The notes beneath the pieces were generated by a model. It was given only the letters and a program-made list of their open reading frames with translations. It had not been told where the DNA came from and searched no databases. Shown piece by piece: positions 23,642 to 36,733 of a DNA stretch of 64,000 nucleotides (position 1 is the stretch's first letter; every line of letters begins with the position of its first letter). This DNA is from Gracilariopsis chorda (Eukaryota > Rhodophyta > Florideophyceae > Gracilariales > Gracilariaceae): NCBI GenBank assembly GCA_003194525.1, contig NBIV01000048.1:62001-126000 (forward strand). The letters are read 5' to 3'. Made by a program: the position numbers and the translations under genes.

Positions 23642-26600
23642 TGGTATCAAGATGATGAGAAACAGCAGCTTCCATCGTTGCAGTGTATAAACGTGAAGTT
23701 CAATTGTCGATATTGCTCCTCTCTTACATTTGGTAGCATCTAGGGTGGTTCCTATCCGCTAAACGGCCCAGACACGCAAACAATCATATCGACCAAAGAT
23801 GAGCTCTGGAACGCGAAACCGTAGGAACGGCGCTGAGAACGAGGTCGCCGACACAGTAGATGTCGCAGAGGTTCTGCAGCAGCTGACAGAACTGCAAAGT
23901 ACTGTTCAGATCCAGGCCAATCTCATTTCGACTCTCCAGAGTCAGTTGAATGACCGTCAGAGTGATCATGGAGGCCACTCCAATATTGGAGCTAGTGCAT
24001 TCAAGGCTCCTCCAGTTCCAATCTTTAAAGGATTAGTCACAGATCGCAAATCCGAGCGGGTGAAAAGCTTTTCCTATTCAATCGAGAAGTACGGCTCATT
24101 GTGCAACTACCCGGAGGAAAAGATGGTTGCTCTGGCTGAATGTCACTTGCAAGATCGAACAGCATCCTGGATAGTCCGTTTAGAACGCGAAGATCAGAAG
24201 CCAAAGACTCTCGCAGAACTGAAGCAAGAAATGATTCGTGAGTACGTACAGACAACAGAGAGAGCCGCTGCTCGAGTGCAGTTAATGGATATCAAACTGA
24301 AAGAGTTTAAGGACTTGAATGAACATCTTGGGCTCTTCGAGGATTTGATTTCGTTGTGTGGCACTCCGACTAATGAAGCGTACATCTACTTTTTCAACAG
24401 CTTTCCTAAAGCTTACAAAGGAAAATTTTCAGAACGCTTCCCGGACTCTTAACCCCTTGATCGCACAGGTCGCCCGAGCATTCATGTAGCCAGCCTATGA
24501 TTATGCTAGAACGCTGGAGCTTTATGTGAAACTCAGTGGTGAGTTTCAGAAGAATGCTAACGGAGACAGCAAAGGGCACGATAACAAGAAGACTAAGAGA
24601 GGAAACAAGACCTTTGACAACAGGAAGTATGCTAAAGACGACAAGTTCGTTTGTTGGGGTCCAGCCAAGAAAGGGGAGAACACTTTGTACAGAAAGTATG
24701 ACAGGTGTTTCAAATGTGGTAGAATAGGCTGGAGCGACCCGAAGCATCCTTGTCGCCCTGAAGCAGTGGCTGAAGCGAAGGCCAACTCAAAAACCGAATA
24801 AAGCCGCACGCTGGGGCGGCTCTCGGAGGTTGTAGTGAGAGGCCTCGTCTCTCTGCAATGACAGTGGCAGAAGAGGAAAACTGGATGTATGAAGCACATT
24901 TTGGGGGACATCCTGTGACAGAGGTACTTGATTCGTTCGCGTCCCACAACTTCATGGCATTGGCCACGGCTAAGAAGTTTGGTTTTGAGATTAAGAACAC
25001 AGAAAACGTCGAAGTGGAACTTGGGGACAAGACTGTTAGGCCTGTCGTAGGTCAAGTAACAGCAGTTTTGAACATCAAGGGATGCTTGGCTACAAAAAGT
25101 GTGTTTCTCCTAGATATGGACAGCGAAGACAACACACAACTGTTAATTCTCGGAAGATCATGGTTAAAGAACCACAACCTATAGAGGTTAACTGGTCCAG
25201 TAACGCATTGACGTTAACGAAACGAGACGGCTCATGATTAAAGGTTCTACCAAGGAAGCGTTCAAACTTTAGCACCACGACCTTTGTGAAGGGAATGTCT
25301 TTGAAGAAAATGGCTCGTGTATTGCAGAAGGGCAACTGTGAGTTGTACATGGCACGGATTACTGAAAGTATTCCATCCCACTTGGAAAAGTTGGAAGCCC
25401 CCAAAGAGTTCAAAGATATAATCGCAGAGCATCAAGCCATTTTTCGTGAGGAATTGCCAGAAGAACTCCCACCAAGCCAAGGCATGGATTTTGAAATGAA
25501 CTTGAGACCAGGAGAAACCCCTCCTGTACGACCGGTGATTCGCCTATCGCCAAAGGAGCTGAAAGAACTGAAAGTTCAACTGCAGAAGTACCTTGATAGA
25601 GGAATGCTTCGTCCTTCATCCTCTCCTTTCGGCGCGCCAGTATTCTTTATTAAGAAAAAGAACGGCGATCTTCGCATGGTATGCGATTATAGGGCTTTGA
25701 ATAAGATCACGATTCCTGATTCAAGCCCTATCCCTCTGATTGATGAGACTATCGATCAGGTAGCTGGGGCAACAATCTTTTCCCAGCTGGATCTCATTTG
25801 TGGTTATCATCAGATGAGACTGAAAGAAGAAGACTGTTATAAGACAGCTATTAGGACCTGGTTTGGTTCTTTCGAATGGCGTGTCTTGTGTTTTGGTTTG
25901 ACGAACGCTCCAGCAGCGTTTTCACGACTACTAGCCAGTCTATTTCAAGAGCTTCTTGGCGAATGCATGGTACTGTATCCGGACGATATTCTGATATACA
26001 GTAACACGGCAGAAGAGCACAAGGGACATCTAAGAGGTGTATTCGAGATTCTACGAAGACACAAACTCTACTTACGACCGAGCAAGTGCATCTTTGGACA
26101 TGAAGAAGTAGAGTACTTGGGTTAAAACGTTAGTTCCAAGGGCATAAGCACACAGAGACGTTTGGTGAAAGCAGTTGAAGACTGGCCCACACCAATGAAT
26201 GTGAAGGAAGTTTAAAGATTTTTAGGCCTTGCTAACTTCTACAGACGCTTTGCAAAGAACTACTCTGGTGTTGTATTGCCTTTGACCAACATAATGCGCG
26301 AGAAGTAGTTTAGATGGCGAGAAGGAGAAGAGAATGCGTTCAAGAATGTTAAGCAGTTGTTAACAAATGCACCTCTTCTAAGACACCCTTCGTCGGCCAA
26401 AACATTCGTCCTGACTACCGATGCGTCGAAGTATGCTGTGGGAGCCACGTTGGAGCAAGAAGGTAATCCAGTCGCATACCTCTCTCACAGATTGACCGAC
26501 ACAGAGACGAGATGGGACACAGGTGATCAGGAGCTCTTAGCAGTAAAGATTGCACTAAGAAAGTGGGCAGTCTACCTCCGAGATAGGCCCTTCATCTTGA

Positions 26601-28015
26601 AGACAGATCATGAACCAATCAAATATCTACAGTCGAAGGCCAAACTGAAAGGTAGACAGATGCGATGGATAGATGAGCTACAGAGCTACAATTTCACAGT
26701 AGAGCATCTATCAGGGTCAAAGAACGGTGCGGCGGATGCTTTGAGCAGGAAGGTGGAAAGCTCATTGATGTTGAAAGCGCTACGTTGGAAAGACAGTACT
26801 CTTGTACGAAGAATTCAGGAGAGCTACGCGAAGGACAAATGGTCCACGGAATTAATTGCTTGGCTTTTGAAGAAAGAAAGACCACACTCGAAGAAGGTAC
26901 AGATGTATGGTGGTAACTACCAACTGGAGGACAACAAGCTGTACTGGACTGTAGCAGGCTCCAAAAGACTTTTCGTACCAAAAACAGGAAACCTACGAAA
27001 CGAATTCATTGCTAAAGTCTACACATCCGCTCATTTTGGCGTTAAAAAAACCTTCTATCAGTGTGCGAAACACTTCTACTGGAGACGAATGTACAAAGAA
27101 GTCGCTAAAGTCGTTGGATCTTGCCATGATTGTCAACAAAACAAAGAAGAACGTTCGAAAAGAAAGGGAATGCTACAACCTCTTGCAGTTCCTAACCGAT
27201 GTTGGGAGGTATTGACGATGGATTTCTTGACAGAATTCCCTACATCAGAGAGAGGGAATGACTCGGTATTTTTCATTGTTGAGAAGCTATCAAAACGCGG
27301 CATTTTCATTCCTACGAATAAGGAAATTACTTCGGTGGATGCAGTTCAAATTTTGTTTGATAATGTATTTTCCAAACACTTAATGCCCATCAAGATCATC
27401 TTGGACAGAGATCCTCTATTCACAGCGAAGTATTTTGAAGCTATCACAGAGATGTTGAACATTGACAAGAACATGGCAAGTAAGGGACACCCGCAGACGG
27501 ACGGACAAAGTGAGAACACTATCCGTACTTTGAGTCAGATGTTACGGCAGGTTATCCAGAAGAGTCCCAAGGATTGGAATTTGATGCAAAGCGCGTTGGA
27601 GTTCGAATACAACTCTACGAGACACAAAAGCACAGAGCTCACTCTGTTCGAGGTGGACCTCGGATTCTTGCCACAGTCGCAATTGAGTATGGACACAGGA
27701 ACTGGTGAACAGTGTGGTGCTGCAATTGAAACACTGGAACGACGTAAGATGTTGCAGTCTGCTTCACGGGATAACTTGGCTGTCACACAAGTTCGACAGG
27801 TGTACTATGCCAAACAGAAACGAAGAGAGGCTTCCTTTTGCGTTGGAGATTTGGTGATGCTAGAGCATGCTGGTACTGGCCGTCATGCTCGTTCCGATCT
27901 ACCAAAGAAGTGGAGACCGACGTTTGTCGGTCCGCTTGCCGTGACTGAAGTACTGGGGCCCGTGACGTACAAAGTCGAGTTGCCGCCGACTAAGAAGCGA
28001 CCACACAACGTCTTT
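23642..28015 (+). mobile_element. Ty3/gypsy element cut at its 3' end (element A)
   Basis: Ty3/gypsy element without a chromodomain or antisense ORF. Parts: gag from 23799 (N-terminal coiled-coil-like LTELQSTVQIQANLISTLQS, then a capsid-like region), a zinc knuckle near 24.69-24.76 kb (CFKCGRIGW), protease about 24.88-25.18 kb (SHNFMALATAKKFG), reverse transcriptase about 25.55-26.13 kb, RNase H about 26.36-26.75 kb, and integrase about 27.0-28.0 kb (SDLPKKWRPTFVGP near the end). Its right end stops exactly where the LTR of element B begins, so the end of pol and the 3' LTR are missing. It has a handful of breaks, so it is younger than D and E. Confidence 0.88.
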
Positions 28016-28842
28016 TGAAGTGCAACGCCCTCAGGGAGGGATTCCTGGTACTTGATCGTTTTTTCCGATATTATCGGTTGTGTAGTGTGTATATGAACTA
28101 CGCCCCACAATGGTGGGTATGGACACGTGGGACACGGTTTTGGGTCAATTGGCGGTTGGCCACAATAGTGGATTTTGCCACGAAATGTGGAGTATTTTAG
28201 TTAATATTATTTATTATTTTCACACCCATTTCTGGGAAGCTAGTACTTAGTGCGACCGCGCACTGCCACCGCCCCAGTAAACCTTCCCCAACAAGGGACC
28301 CCAACCTGGGGAATTGGCTCTAGTTGTTACCGCTTGCGCGCGTGCTCTACTCCTCCTTGGAGGGAAACGGCGTAAACCACGGGACATCTAACCCCCTTTC
28401 ACATCTAAAGAGGCCCATCCTTGGGAGTATAATTGTTCCAATAACATTGGTGTTTCGCCCTGTATAGGGAGTCCTGTCCACCGGCATTGCCGTATTCGTC
28501 CGTCGCTCTCGCGACTCACTTCGTCCTCTCTTCCTCCTCTTCGCCTTTCCTTTTCCACTTTTTAGGGTAGCACCTCCCGCTATCCGCGGCCCTCGTGTGC
28601 GCATCCGCTCACACACCCCAACTTACGTGGAAACATACCTCTACTGAGGATCACACCCCGCTCACGCGGATACCGATTCTTCGCCTTCACCTCCCTGCGC
28701 AAGTCGCGACAGGTGTCCCTGGTCTTACAAACCGGCTTCGCCGTGACGCCTCTGGGAGGGCTCTACCCAACTGGGTTCACCTCGTGAGAGGAAGACCCCG
28801 AACGTCTTTCGGTGTTTTTCCCCTTTGGGGCATTGCACCACA
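28016..28842 (+). repeat. 5' LTR of element B
   Basis: Begins TGAAGTGCAAC and ends TTGCACCACA, giving imperfect terminal inverted repeats (TGAAGTGCAA and TGTGGTGCAA). It is 827 bp, the same as the 3' copy. It contains CCCCTTTGGGG near its end. The sequence after it, AAGTGGTCTCCCGACC, may hold the primer-binding site. Confidence 0.93.
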
Positions 28843-28947
28843 AAGTGGTCTCCCGACCTAGAATCGGTGTTTGTTTTCTCTCTTACGAGGTTTGTTTTCA
28901 TTCACCGGAAGTTCCGTGATCGTTTCCCGTCGTAACGGTATTTTCTC

Positions 28948-31121
28948 ATGTCGAGAAATCCCTCCGATGCGGAGCCAGTGGTGACGCGTAGTCCCTCCCG
29001 CGACAACGCGGACACTTCCGAAGTTCGGTTCGTACCCTGTATCCCTATACAGACAAGTTCCAGCCGTGCTGGCGCCGCTTCATTGCGGAATGATACCCCG
29101 ACCGGGAACCCCAGAACCTCCTTTTGCCATCGTTATCACCCCCGCAGGGAAATGCAGCATCGACTCCTGCTGTTGCCGCAGTGCCCCAGGCACCCCAGCC
29201 TGCTCCCGCTGTCGCGGCTTCAAGCCCCCGTGGAACGGGCGATAACAACCCCCAGGGGACTTACCTGGAATCCCAGATCCGCGCTCTGTGGACCGCCCAT
29301 GACACCCTTGTAGGGGAACTAAAATCCCTCCAAGAGGTGGTCTCGGCAACCCCCGTAAAGGAGGTCGCCGAGGAACTCCGTATTTTACGGTCTGACGTCA
29401 ACTCCGTGTTGGAGAGTTTGGGACAACCCGCCACCTTCATCGAAGGAGTTGAAGCCCGATTTGATCGGATTGGTGCCCGCCTGGAGACGCTAGAGCAGTT
29501 CGTCCTCATCGACAAAACATCCCCGGATGATCCAGTAAACGAGGCATCGCACAACGACCAACTTGCTGGGAAGAAGAAAGGCCGTCATCGACGGAAACAA
29601 CACCGAAAATATTCGGACTCCGATTCTTCGACATCATCGGACTCATCCCGAAACCATTCGGTTAGCACGAGCTCCTCGGACTCCGACTCTGAGGACGAGA
29701 AGCGAGGCTACTCCTCCCGCTCGAAGCAGTCATCGGCCACTGAAGGCGTGGTCGGAACCCGCCAGAAGGGGAGAAGACACCCCGGTCTCCGGGAATTGAA
29801 ACCGACAAACCCAGATTACCGGAAGCTTTTATCATACCGGTACTACCGGCTCGAAGACTCCTCACTTGGACGTACGCCCCGTGGTACGGGAAAGGTGCGA
29901 GAATGCATTAAGCGAATGCAGCTTTCGCTCCGCAACCAGGATTTTACTGGACATGACCCAGTTCTGGTACTGGATTTCCTATCCCGCTTCGTAGTGGAGG
30001 TCGATATCCTCGGTATGAATGAGGAACAAGCCTATTTGGCTTTACCGTATTTCTTACGGGGAGTGGCGGAGGACCAATGCAACTCTGTCAGAGGATCTTC
30101 TCGTGCCTCCGAGGGAGGGGCTACTTGCTGGCCGGAGGCTGTGCAGTATCTTCTGCGCTCCTACGCCACAAACACCGCTATTCAGCAGGCTATCCACGCT
30201 TTGCGAGATACACGCCAGCGTGCTGGAGAGACCGAGACCGATTACTCGGTGCGCCTTAACAAGGCTTTCCACAGATGTGGTAACGTATACCCCGCTGGGG
30301 AGCGCAGTACCATGTTCATCGATGGTCTTGACCCGGCAATCCGGAGTTTAGTTACCCGTTATCGGGAGGACAAGCGGAGGATCACCTACCTTGAGCTATT
30401 CCAACACGTTCGAGCGGAAGGTGATGCACTTCGTGCAAGAACTCCGAACAATCGGTCTAAATCCGCCAAGGCGTTGTTGCTGGAAAGCGAAGCTTCCTCT
30501 CTCCCGCTCACCGCGGATGGGAATCCTGGACAGGGATTTGATACCGTGCATTTAGTGCAGGGGGATGGTGTGTCGAAACCCACAAGTGATTTACCGTCAA
30601 CGACGGAGATGACCCGTGATACGGAAACGGAAGACCGCGTTTTGTACGGTGGTAACAGTCGGGTTCAACCCCAACGACTCCCGTTTTCAAACGGTCATTC
30701 CCGTTATCAACGGCCTGGATGGACTGACACCCGCCCTGCGGTTCGCTTCTCCGATACTCGGAATAATAATCCGCGTGTCGCGGTATTGGCTCTCATTTGC
30801 CACCTGTGCTATGCCCATGGCCACACCTCACCTCATTGTATTTGTTCACTGAAGGATATGGCCAAGGTAGTGGCAAATTATGAGGCCCTCACTCCAGAGG
30901 AGAAACGTTCCTTCCCGACGGCTTCCTACCTCCGTGCTAAAACGGACTTTTCCCATGCCCTACCACAGACCCCGCGTGCGCGGCAAGCTTCATACACCCC
31001 GATTCGGGAGATCACGAAACCATCCGTTGCAACCCCCGCTTATGCGGATAGAAACCCCCGTCAACGGGATGAAGCACTCGTTGTCGAGGAAACCAACCCA
31101 CCGCCGAAGGCTGAAAACTAA
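28948..31121 (+). CDS. Gag region of element B
   Basis: Structural polyprotein region of element B, starting about 100 bp after the 5' LTR. The open part is about 660 codons long. It has a Pro/Ala-rich start, then a Ser/Asp-rich low-complexity stretch (SDSDSSTSSDSS) near 29.6-29.7 kb. A capsid-like region follows near 29.9-30.45 kb, with a regular helical pattern and YLELFQHVRAEG. A CCHC zinc knuckle lies near 30.80 kb (CHLCYAHGHTSPHC, spacing C-X2-C-X4-H-X4-C), as expected for nucleocapsid. The protein would form the virus-like particle and bind element RNA. Confidence 0.8.
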
Positions 31122-31138
31122 CTGAGGGAGTCTCCCCT

Positions 31139-34100
31139 TTGGGAGAGGCGTCCTCAAAAACGAGGCTGTTGGCGCCCGAGGCGTCCTCGCCTCGCTCCCC
31201 GGTGAAAGTCCTCTCGAGGAAAGACACCGCTGACGCGGACTCTGCGCACCTCGGTGTGTTGCGTCGCCCGTGGATACGGAGTAAAAATCCCCGGATTCCC
31301 GGTAGAGTCTTGGTCTTGGCCAAGCGCAACTATAAGGTCTATGCCGACCTTCGCCTTGATCCCCAGTTTATGATGAGGTTTCTCACCGTCCTGGATACAG
31401 GTGCAGGCCCCAAATTTGTTGTGGAATCATTGTTACCCCCGCTTGTGCGGTCTCGTATCCGCTGTGACGCGGTCCCCGACATTTCGGATGCGAACAACAA
31501 TCCGTTACAAACGGTGGGCACAGTGGACCTCGTCGTGAGACTTGGTACCTCTGTGGTGAAGTTGGAATTCATCGTTTGCCGTTCATTGGCAGCACCAGTC
31601 ATACTGGGATGTGATTACTGCGACAGATTTGTCGACGCAATCAGGCCCCGCCTCAGGCGTGTAGAACTTGACGACGGATCGTCGGTTCCGATTGTTTGCC
31701 GCCCGCTAAAGCGGTCCTCTGGGAAACAAGTTCCGCTCCCTGCTGCGCAGGAACCACTGCCCGCGTCCCGCGAGTCCACCAAGCTCCGCGTCGCTGCCTC
31801 GGTTTCTATACCGCCTGAGTCCCAAGTCTGGGTGCAGGTAAATTCCCGTCAACACGGTCTTCGGGTTATACAACCCCTCGCCTCGTTGTACGAGAAATCC
31901 CAGCGGGCGCTGGCTCATGGAATTGTCTCCATTTCCCCGGATGTTCCTTTCCGGATATTGGTTGCCAACCTTGGCAAACACCCCCAGTATCTGGTAAAAC
32001 ACCAAGTAATTGGGAGTGTCATCCCCCATCCTATGGGAATGCTGCCAACGAAGATGACAGCCGCCGAGGTACTCGGAGTTGCCACCTCTTCTGAGTAGTT
32101 CGCCCCGCCGTCCGAAGACGTCAAGTCTAAGGAGGGGGAGGAAACCGCTACGTCAGCGTCGAACACACCGAGTAACTCGGAATTGCGAACCACACCTGTT
32201 CCACAGGACAATGCTCCATCGAGCAACGACCGGATTGATCCGGAAAAGGCACTTAAAGCGCTGGACTTCAGCCACGTGCCAGAGTCGCACCGCGACAAAC
32301 TCCGTACCATGTTACGGGAATTCACCACAATGTGGGATGGCTCGCTTGGCGAGATTAATGCAACGGAACACCGGATCGATTTAATCCCCGGTGCGCGACC
32401 GGTTGCACAACACCCTTACAGGGCAGGTCCGAAAGCTCGGGAAGAGGAGCAGTCCCAAGTGGACAAGATGCTCCGCGCAGGTGTGATTGAGCCCGCTCAA
32501 TCACCCTGGGCATCCCCAGTTGTACTGGGTTTGAAAGCCGACGGAACCTGGAGGTTCTGTGTCGACTACCGCCGGCTCAATGCCGTGTCTGTTAGGGACA
32601 CGTACCCTATCCCTCGTATGGACGAGTTTATTGACTCCCTCGGAGACGCCACCGTTTCCACGGCTCTCGATGCCAATTGGGGATATTGGCAAGTACCTGT
32701 CAGACAGGAGGATCGCGACAAAACCGCATTCACCTGCCACGCAGGAACGTACCGCTTCAAGCGGATGCCATTTGGGTTAACCAACGCCCCCGCCACCTTT
32801 CAGCGTGCAGTAGATATTCTACTCAACCGCTTTAAGTGGCGGAGTTGTCTGGTCTACCTTGATGATATTATCATCTTCTCCAACTCGTTGGACGACCATC
32901 TCACTCACGTCCGAGACGTGCTGACCGTACTCTGCGATGCGGGAATTACCCTCAAGTTGAGGAAATGCGAGTTTTTCACAGATACTTTGAAGTATCTGGG
33001 TCACATTATCCGTCCTGGACTGTTAGCGATCGAGAAAGCTCGAGTCAAATCCCTCGTTGAGGCGAAAGAACCCCGTACTCAAACGGAACTGCGCTCCTTT
33101 TTGGGGCTAGTCAACGTCTATCGACGGTTTATCCCGAACTTTTCGGATACTGCGGCGCCCCTGAACGCGTTGTTGCGAAAGGGGAACCCCCCAAAACTGG
33201 GAACCTTTACCCCCGAGCAATCGGAAGCTTTTAACTCCTTGAAGGAGGCTGTCACATCATCACCAATCCTACATCTCCCAAAACGTCGGTTGCCATACTC
33301 CGTAGATACGGACTCGAGCGACTACCAAGTCGGGTGTGCTCTTTTTCAAACCACCCACGAGGGGGAACGACACCCAATTGGTTATTGGTCGCGCTCGCTC
33401 AATGTTCATGAGCGGAACTACTCCGTATCGGAGAAAGAATGCCTTGCCGTCGTATGGGCGATCACCACTCTGCGCCCCTACCTTATGGGAGTTCACTTCA
33501 CCGTGTACACGGATCATTCCTCATTGAGGTGGTTAATGAATATCTCCGACCCGTCGGGACGCCTCATGCGCTGGAGACTCCGCCTCACGGAATATGACTT
33601 TCAAGTCATTTATAAAAAGGGCGCGCAGAACACCCAAGCCGAGGCCCTGTCGCGGTTACCCACAAGTAGGGAAGCACTCCCAACGGAGGATGATGAAGTC
33701 CCATGTTTCATGGCCATAGACCCGGATGATGCGGAATGTGCCGTTGACACTTGGCCAGAAAACTGGGACGAGGATGCTGACTTTGACGAACTACTCGCAT
33801 CGCGAGATGATTCTGAGAACCCGTTACCGGGAAACTTTGTACCGGTATCACCGGAAGAAATGATGCGAGAACAATTCGGCGACCCATTCTGTACGAGGAT
33901 TCGTGCCCGTCTTAACGGTGGTGAAGATCTCCCTTTCGGGGTAAACGACAAAGGCTACCTCGTAAGGAAGGTCGAAGCCCGCCCACAGATTGTGGTACCT
34001 CATTCCCTGCAGTCGCGGGTGTTACATCTATCACACTACGCCCCCATTGGAGGTCACCCAGGTGGGAGGAAACTCTACCTAACCCTGCGAAGGGATTTCT

Positions 34101-36573
34101 ATTGGCCCGCCATGGCGGTGGATTGCTACGCAACCGCGCGGTTTTGTAGCGAATGCGCGAAGAATCGCGTGAAACTCCGCAAAAATGCGAAGAAGATGAA
34201 ACTATTCCCTGCAAGGGCGCCGCTCGAGTTTATCGCGATCGATATTCTCGGACCACTGCTCACCACGAAACGTGGAAACAAGTTCCTACTTGTCATTACC
34301 GACCGCTTTTCTAAGCTGGTACGGACTGTCCCTCTTCGGAGGATAACCGCTCTCACGGTGGCCCAGGCTCTGGTGACGCACTGGATTTTCGTCTACGGTC
34401 CCCCTGTGGAGGTGCTCTCCGATAACGGGAAACAGTTCGTGAGCAAGTTCTTCCAGGATGTTTGTCGCATCCTGGATGTCAAGAACTTGTTCACGACTAC
34501 CTACCATCGTGTAATGGGCAATTTGAACGGTTTAACCGGACGTTACTCGCGGCGTTACATTCCTACGTCGCAGACCACCCAAAGAACTGGGACACGTACG
34601 CTGATGCGGTAACCTACGCGTACAATACGCAGGCACACCGGACTACCGGAGCTCCGCCATTCGAGTTGGTTCTATCTAGAACACCCCCGCCTGTGGCGCT
34701 GGAACCCCAAGCTACCTTGGACAATCTCCCATCAGTGGGTATCTATCGGCAGCAATGGAAGCAATGGCTTTCCAAGCTTGTCCCCGCTGCGTGGAATTCT
34801 ATGGTACGGGCCCAAGCCGCTTACAAGCGGGATTTTGATGCTCGCTTGCGAGGGAAACCGTCCCCGATTCGGGCGAATAACTAAGTCTTCATCAGGAAGG
34901 AGTACTACAACCCGGAACGGGAGAAGCGCCATAAACTCTCGCCTGTTGCGGATGGACCACTCAAGGTCATCTCTGTGAACACCGACACTGTCGTGGTAGA
35001 GCTGGGCGACACGCACGAACGGATTTACCGTGATCGTGTTGTCCTTGCCCCTCCTCCCTCGTCAGAGGTAGTCCTGGATCCAGGCAACCCCGTTTCTACG
35101 GACTCTGCAACACCGGAATCATCCGGGAGTACTAGGCCTACGGTACTACAACACCCCAGCCGGGGACTCTCAGACCTACCGACCCTGTCGCACTCACCGG
35201 CTCAGCCGTGTAGTTCGGGACTCTTAGCGCCCGCCCCTACTACGCCCGCCCCCCTGGCGCGAATTTATACCCGCCAGGCGGGGAATGTTATTCCTTATCC
35301 CGCCGCTCCGTCTAAGGAAGGGGAGGAGAACACTCGTTTTCGAGGAACGCTATCGCCGTCGCAACGGGAAACACGGAACATACGGAACACTGACCGTGGA
35401 GCACGGAGTATGTCACACGACACTAATCCCCCGTTCTCGGGCAGTGCTGCGCAACAAGAACCAGACGCGCAGGCCCCGCAAAAGCGGCAATTATACCGTG
35501 CTACACGGGAGGTTGAAGCGCAACTACCGCACACCCCTGTCAGGGAAAAAGGGAGCCAAGCCGCAGTTGAAGATTCAGGCCCTGGCGCGGAAGCGCCGGA
35601 AACGCCTCCCGTCGTCGACAGAATGGAAGCCCCCGCTCCGGGGAATAATTTGCGCCAACTTCTGCAACGCTGCGGCGAAGAACCGAGGAACTCGGGAAAA
35701 ACGCGCGCCATCGCACGCTCGAAACCGGTCGTACCGGACGCTGCCCCTCCTCATGGAGACGGTGCACCGCGCTTAGCGGTAAGGCCCCTGAAAAGGGTGT
35801 CATCGGCACCTGCCCGGCACCCCCCAAAGGGGAATTTTGACCAAAATACCGGTGTACCGGAGTTAGCCCCAGGCAACCCGTCAGTAGCCGGGGACACCAC
35901 GGCGTCGCCGGAACGTATGATGCAGAGCGCTCGTGCACCTGGCAGGGAGGCGGAACGCTTACCAATCACCGTGTCGCACGGGACCCCGCAGGGGATGTCG
36001 CAAACGCCGTTCCCGCATACGTGGCAAGGACCCCGCAAGCTCGTGGTTCGCGAAGAAGACCGCACTCGCGGGGTTCAAGTCGCCCGCCGACTGGCGGTTC
36101 GCCCGGCCTACCGTGATGACGGGAACAAAGACGCCCCTCTGGGGAATGACTTGCCGGTGAAAACCGTGACGCCAAACACCGTCTTGAGGGATATTTTCCC
36201 GCATGAGCAGCGGCCACTAGGACAGCGCACGGCAACGCCAGAGACATCGCCGAAAACCCGGATGGGGGGCAACATACCGCACAGCGGGCAACCCTCGCAA
36301 GGGAGTACAACCACCACCCGGCACGGCCGGCAGGTCTACGAACGAGAGTTCGTAGTAGACCGACTTGTCGGACACACCTGGGACCAGGATGGTATTCTAC
36401 AATACCGCGTCCGCTGGTACGGGTATGACCCCAGTGGGGATACGTGGGAGCCAATTGAACACTTCCCACGATCGCAGGTCGTGCAATACCACCGTCAAAC
36501 GGGAACTGCAGCCCCAGCCACGCTGGTTAATGCCCAAGTCGGGGAACGCTGCCGCGCGAGCGGAGAGCGATAG
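31139..36573 (+). CDS. Pol region of element B, with chromodomain tail
   Basis: Ty3-type pol. Parts: aspartic protease about 31.3-31.7 kb (VLDTGAGPKFV), reverse transcriptase about 32.4-33.1 kb (FCVDYRRLNAV, then YLDDIIIFSN), RNase H about 33.25-33.65 kb (NYSVSEKECLAVVW), integrase zinc-binding region about 34.02-34.16 kb, integrase core about 34.2-34.65 kb, a long Pro-rich spacer, and a C-terminal chromodomain at about 36.33-36.52 kb (EFVVDRLVGH, YRVRWYGYDPSGDTWEPIEH). Chromodomains of this type bind modified histone H3 and are thought to guide integration to heterochromatin. Pol faces the antisense ORF, with about 160 bp between their ends. Confidence 0.88.
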
Positions 36574-36733
36574 GAAAGGATAACAAGGGAAAGTCCGTCC
36601 AAGACGGGGAATTCTAATTGGAAATCACCGTCCAAGACGGGAAAGTTTACCTAGTGGAGCAGCAAGCTCCATACTACACTACACTAACTGGCATAGCCAG
36701 GGAAAGAAGAACCAGAAAACTGGACCAGAGGTT

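Noticed and set aside
35295-35965. Long minus-strand frames opposite the Pro-rich spacer of element B pol
   Set aside because: Composition-driven shadows of the spacer. Unlike the antisense ORF at 36734-38515 they have no counterpart in C or D.
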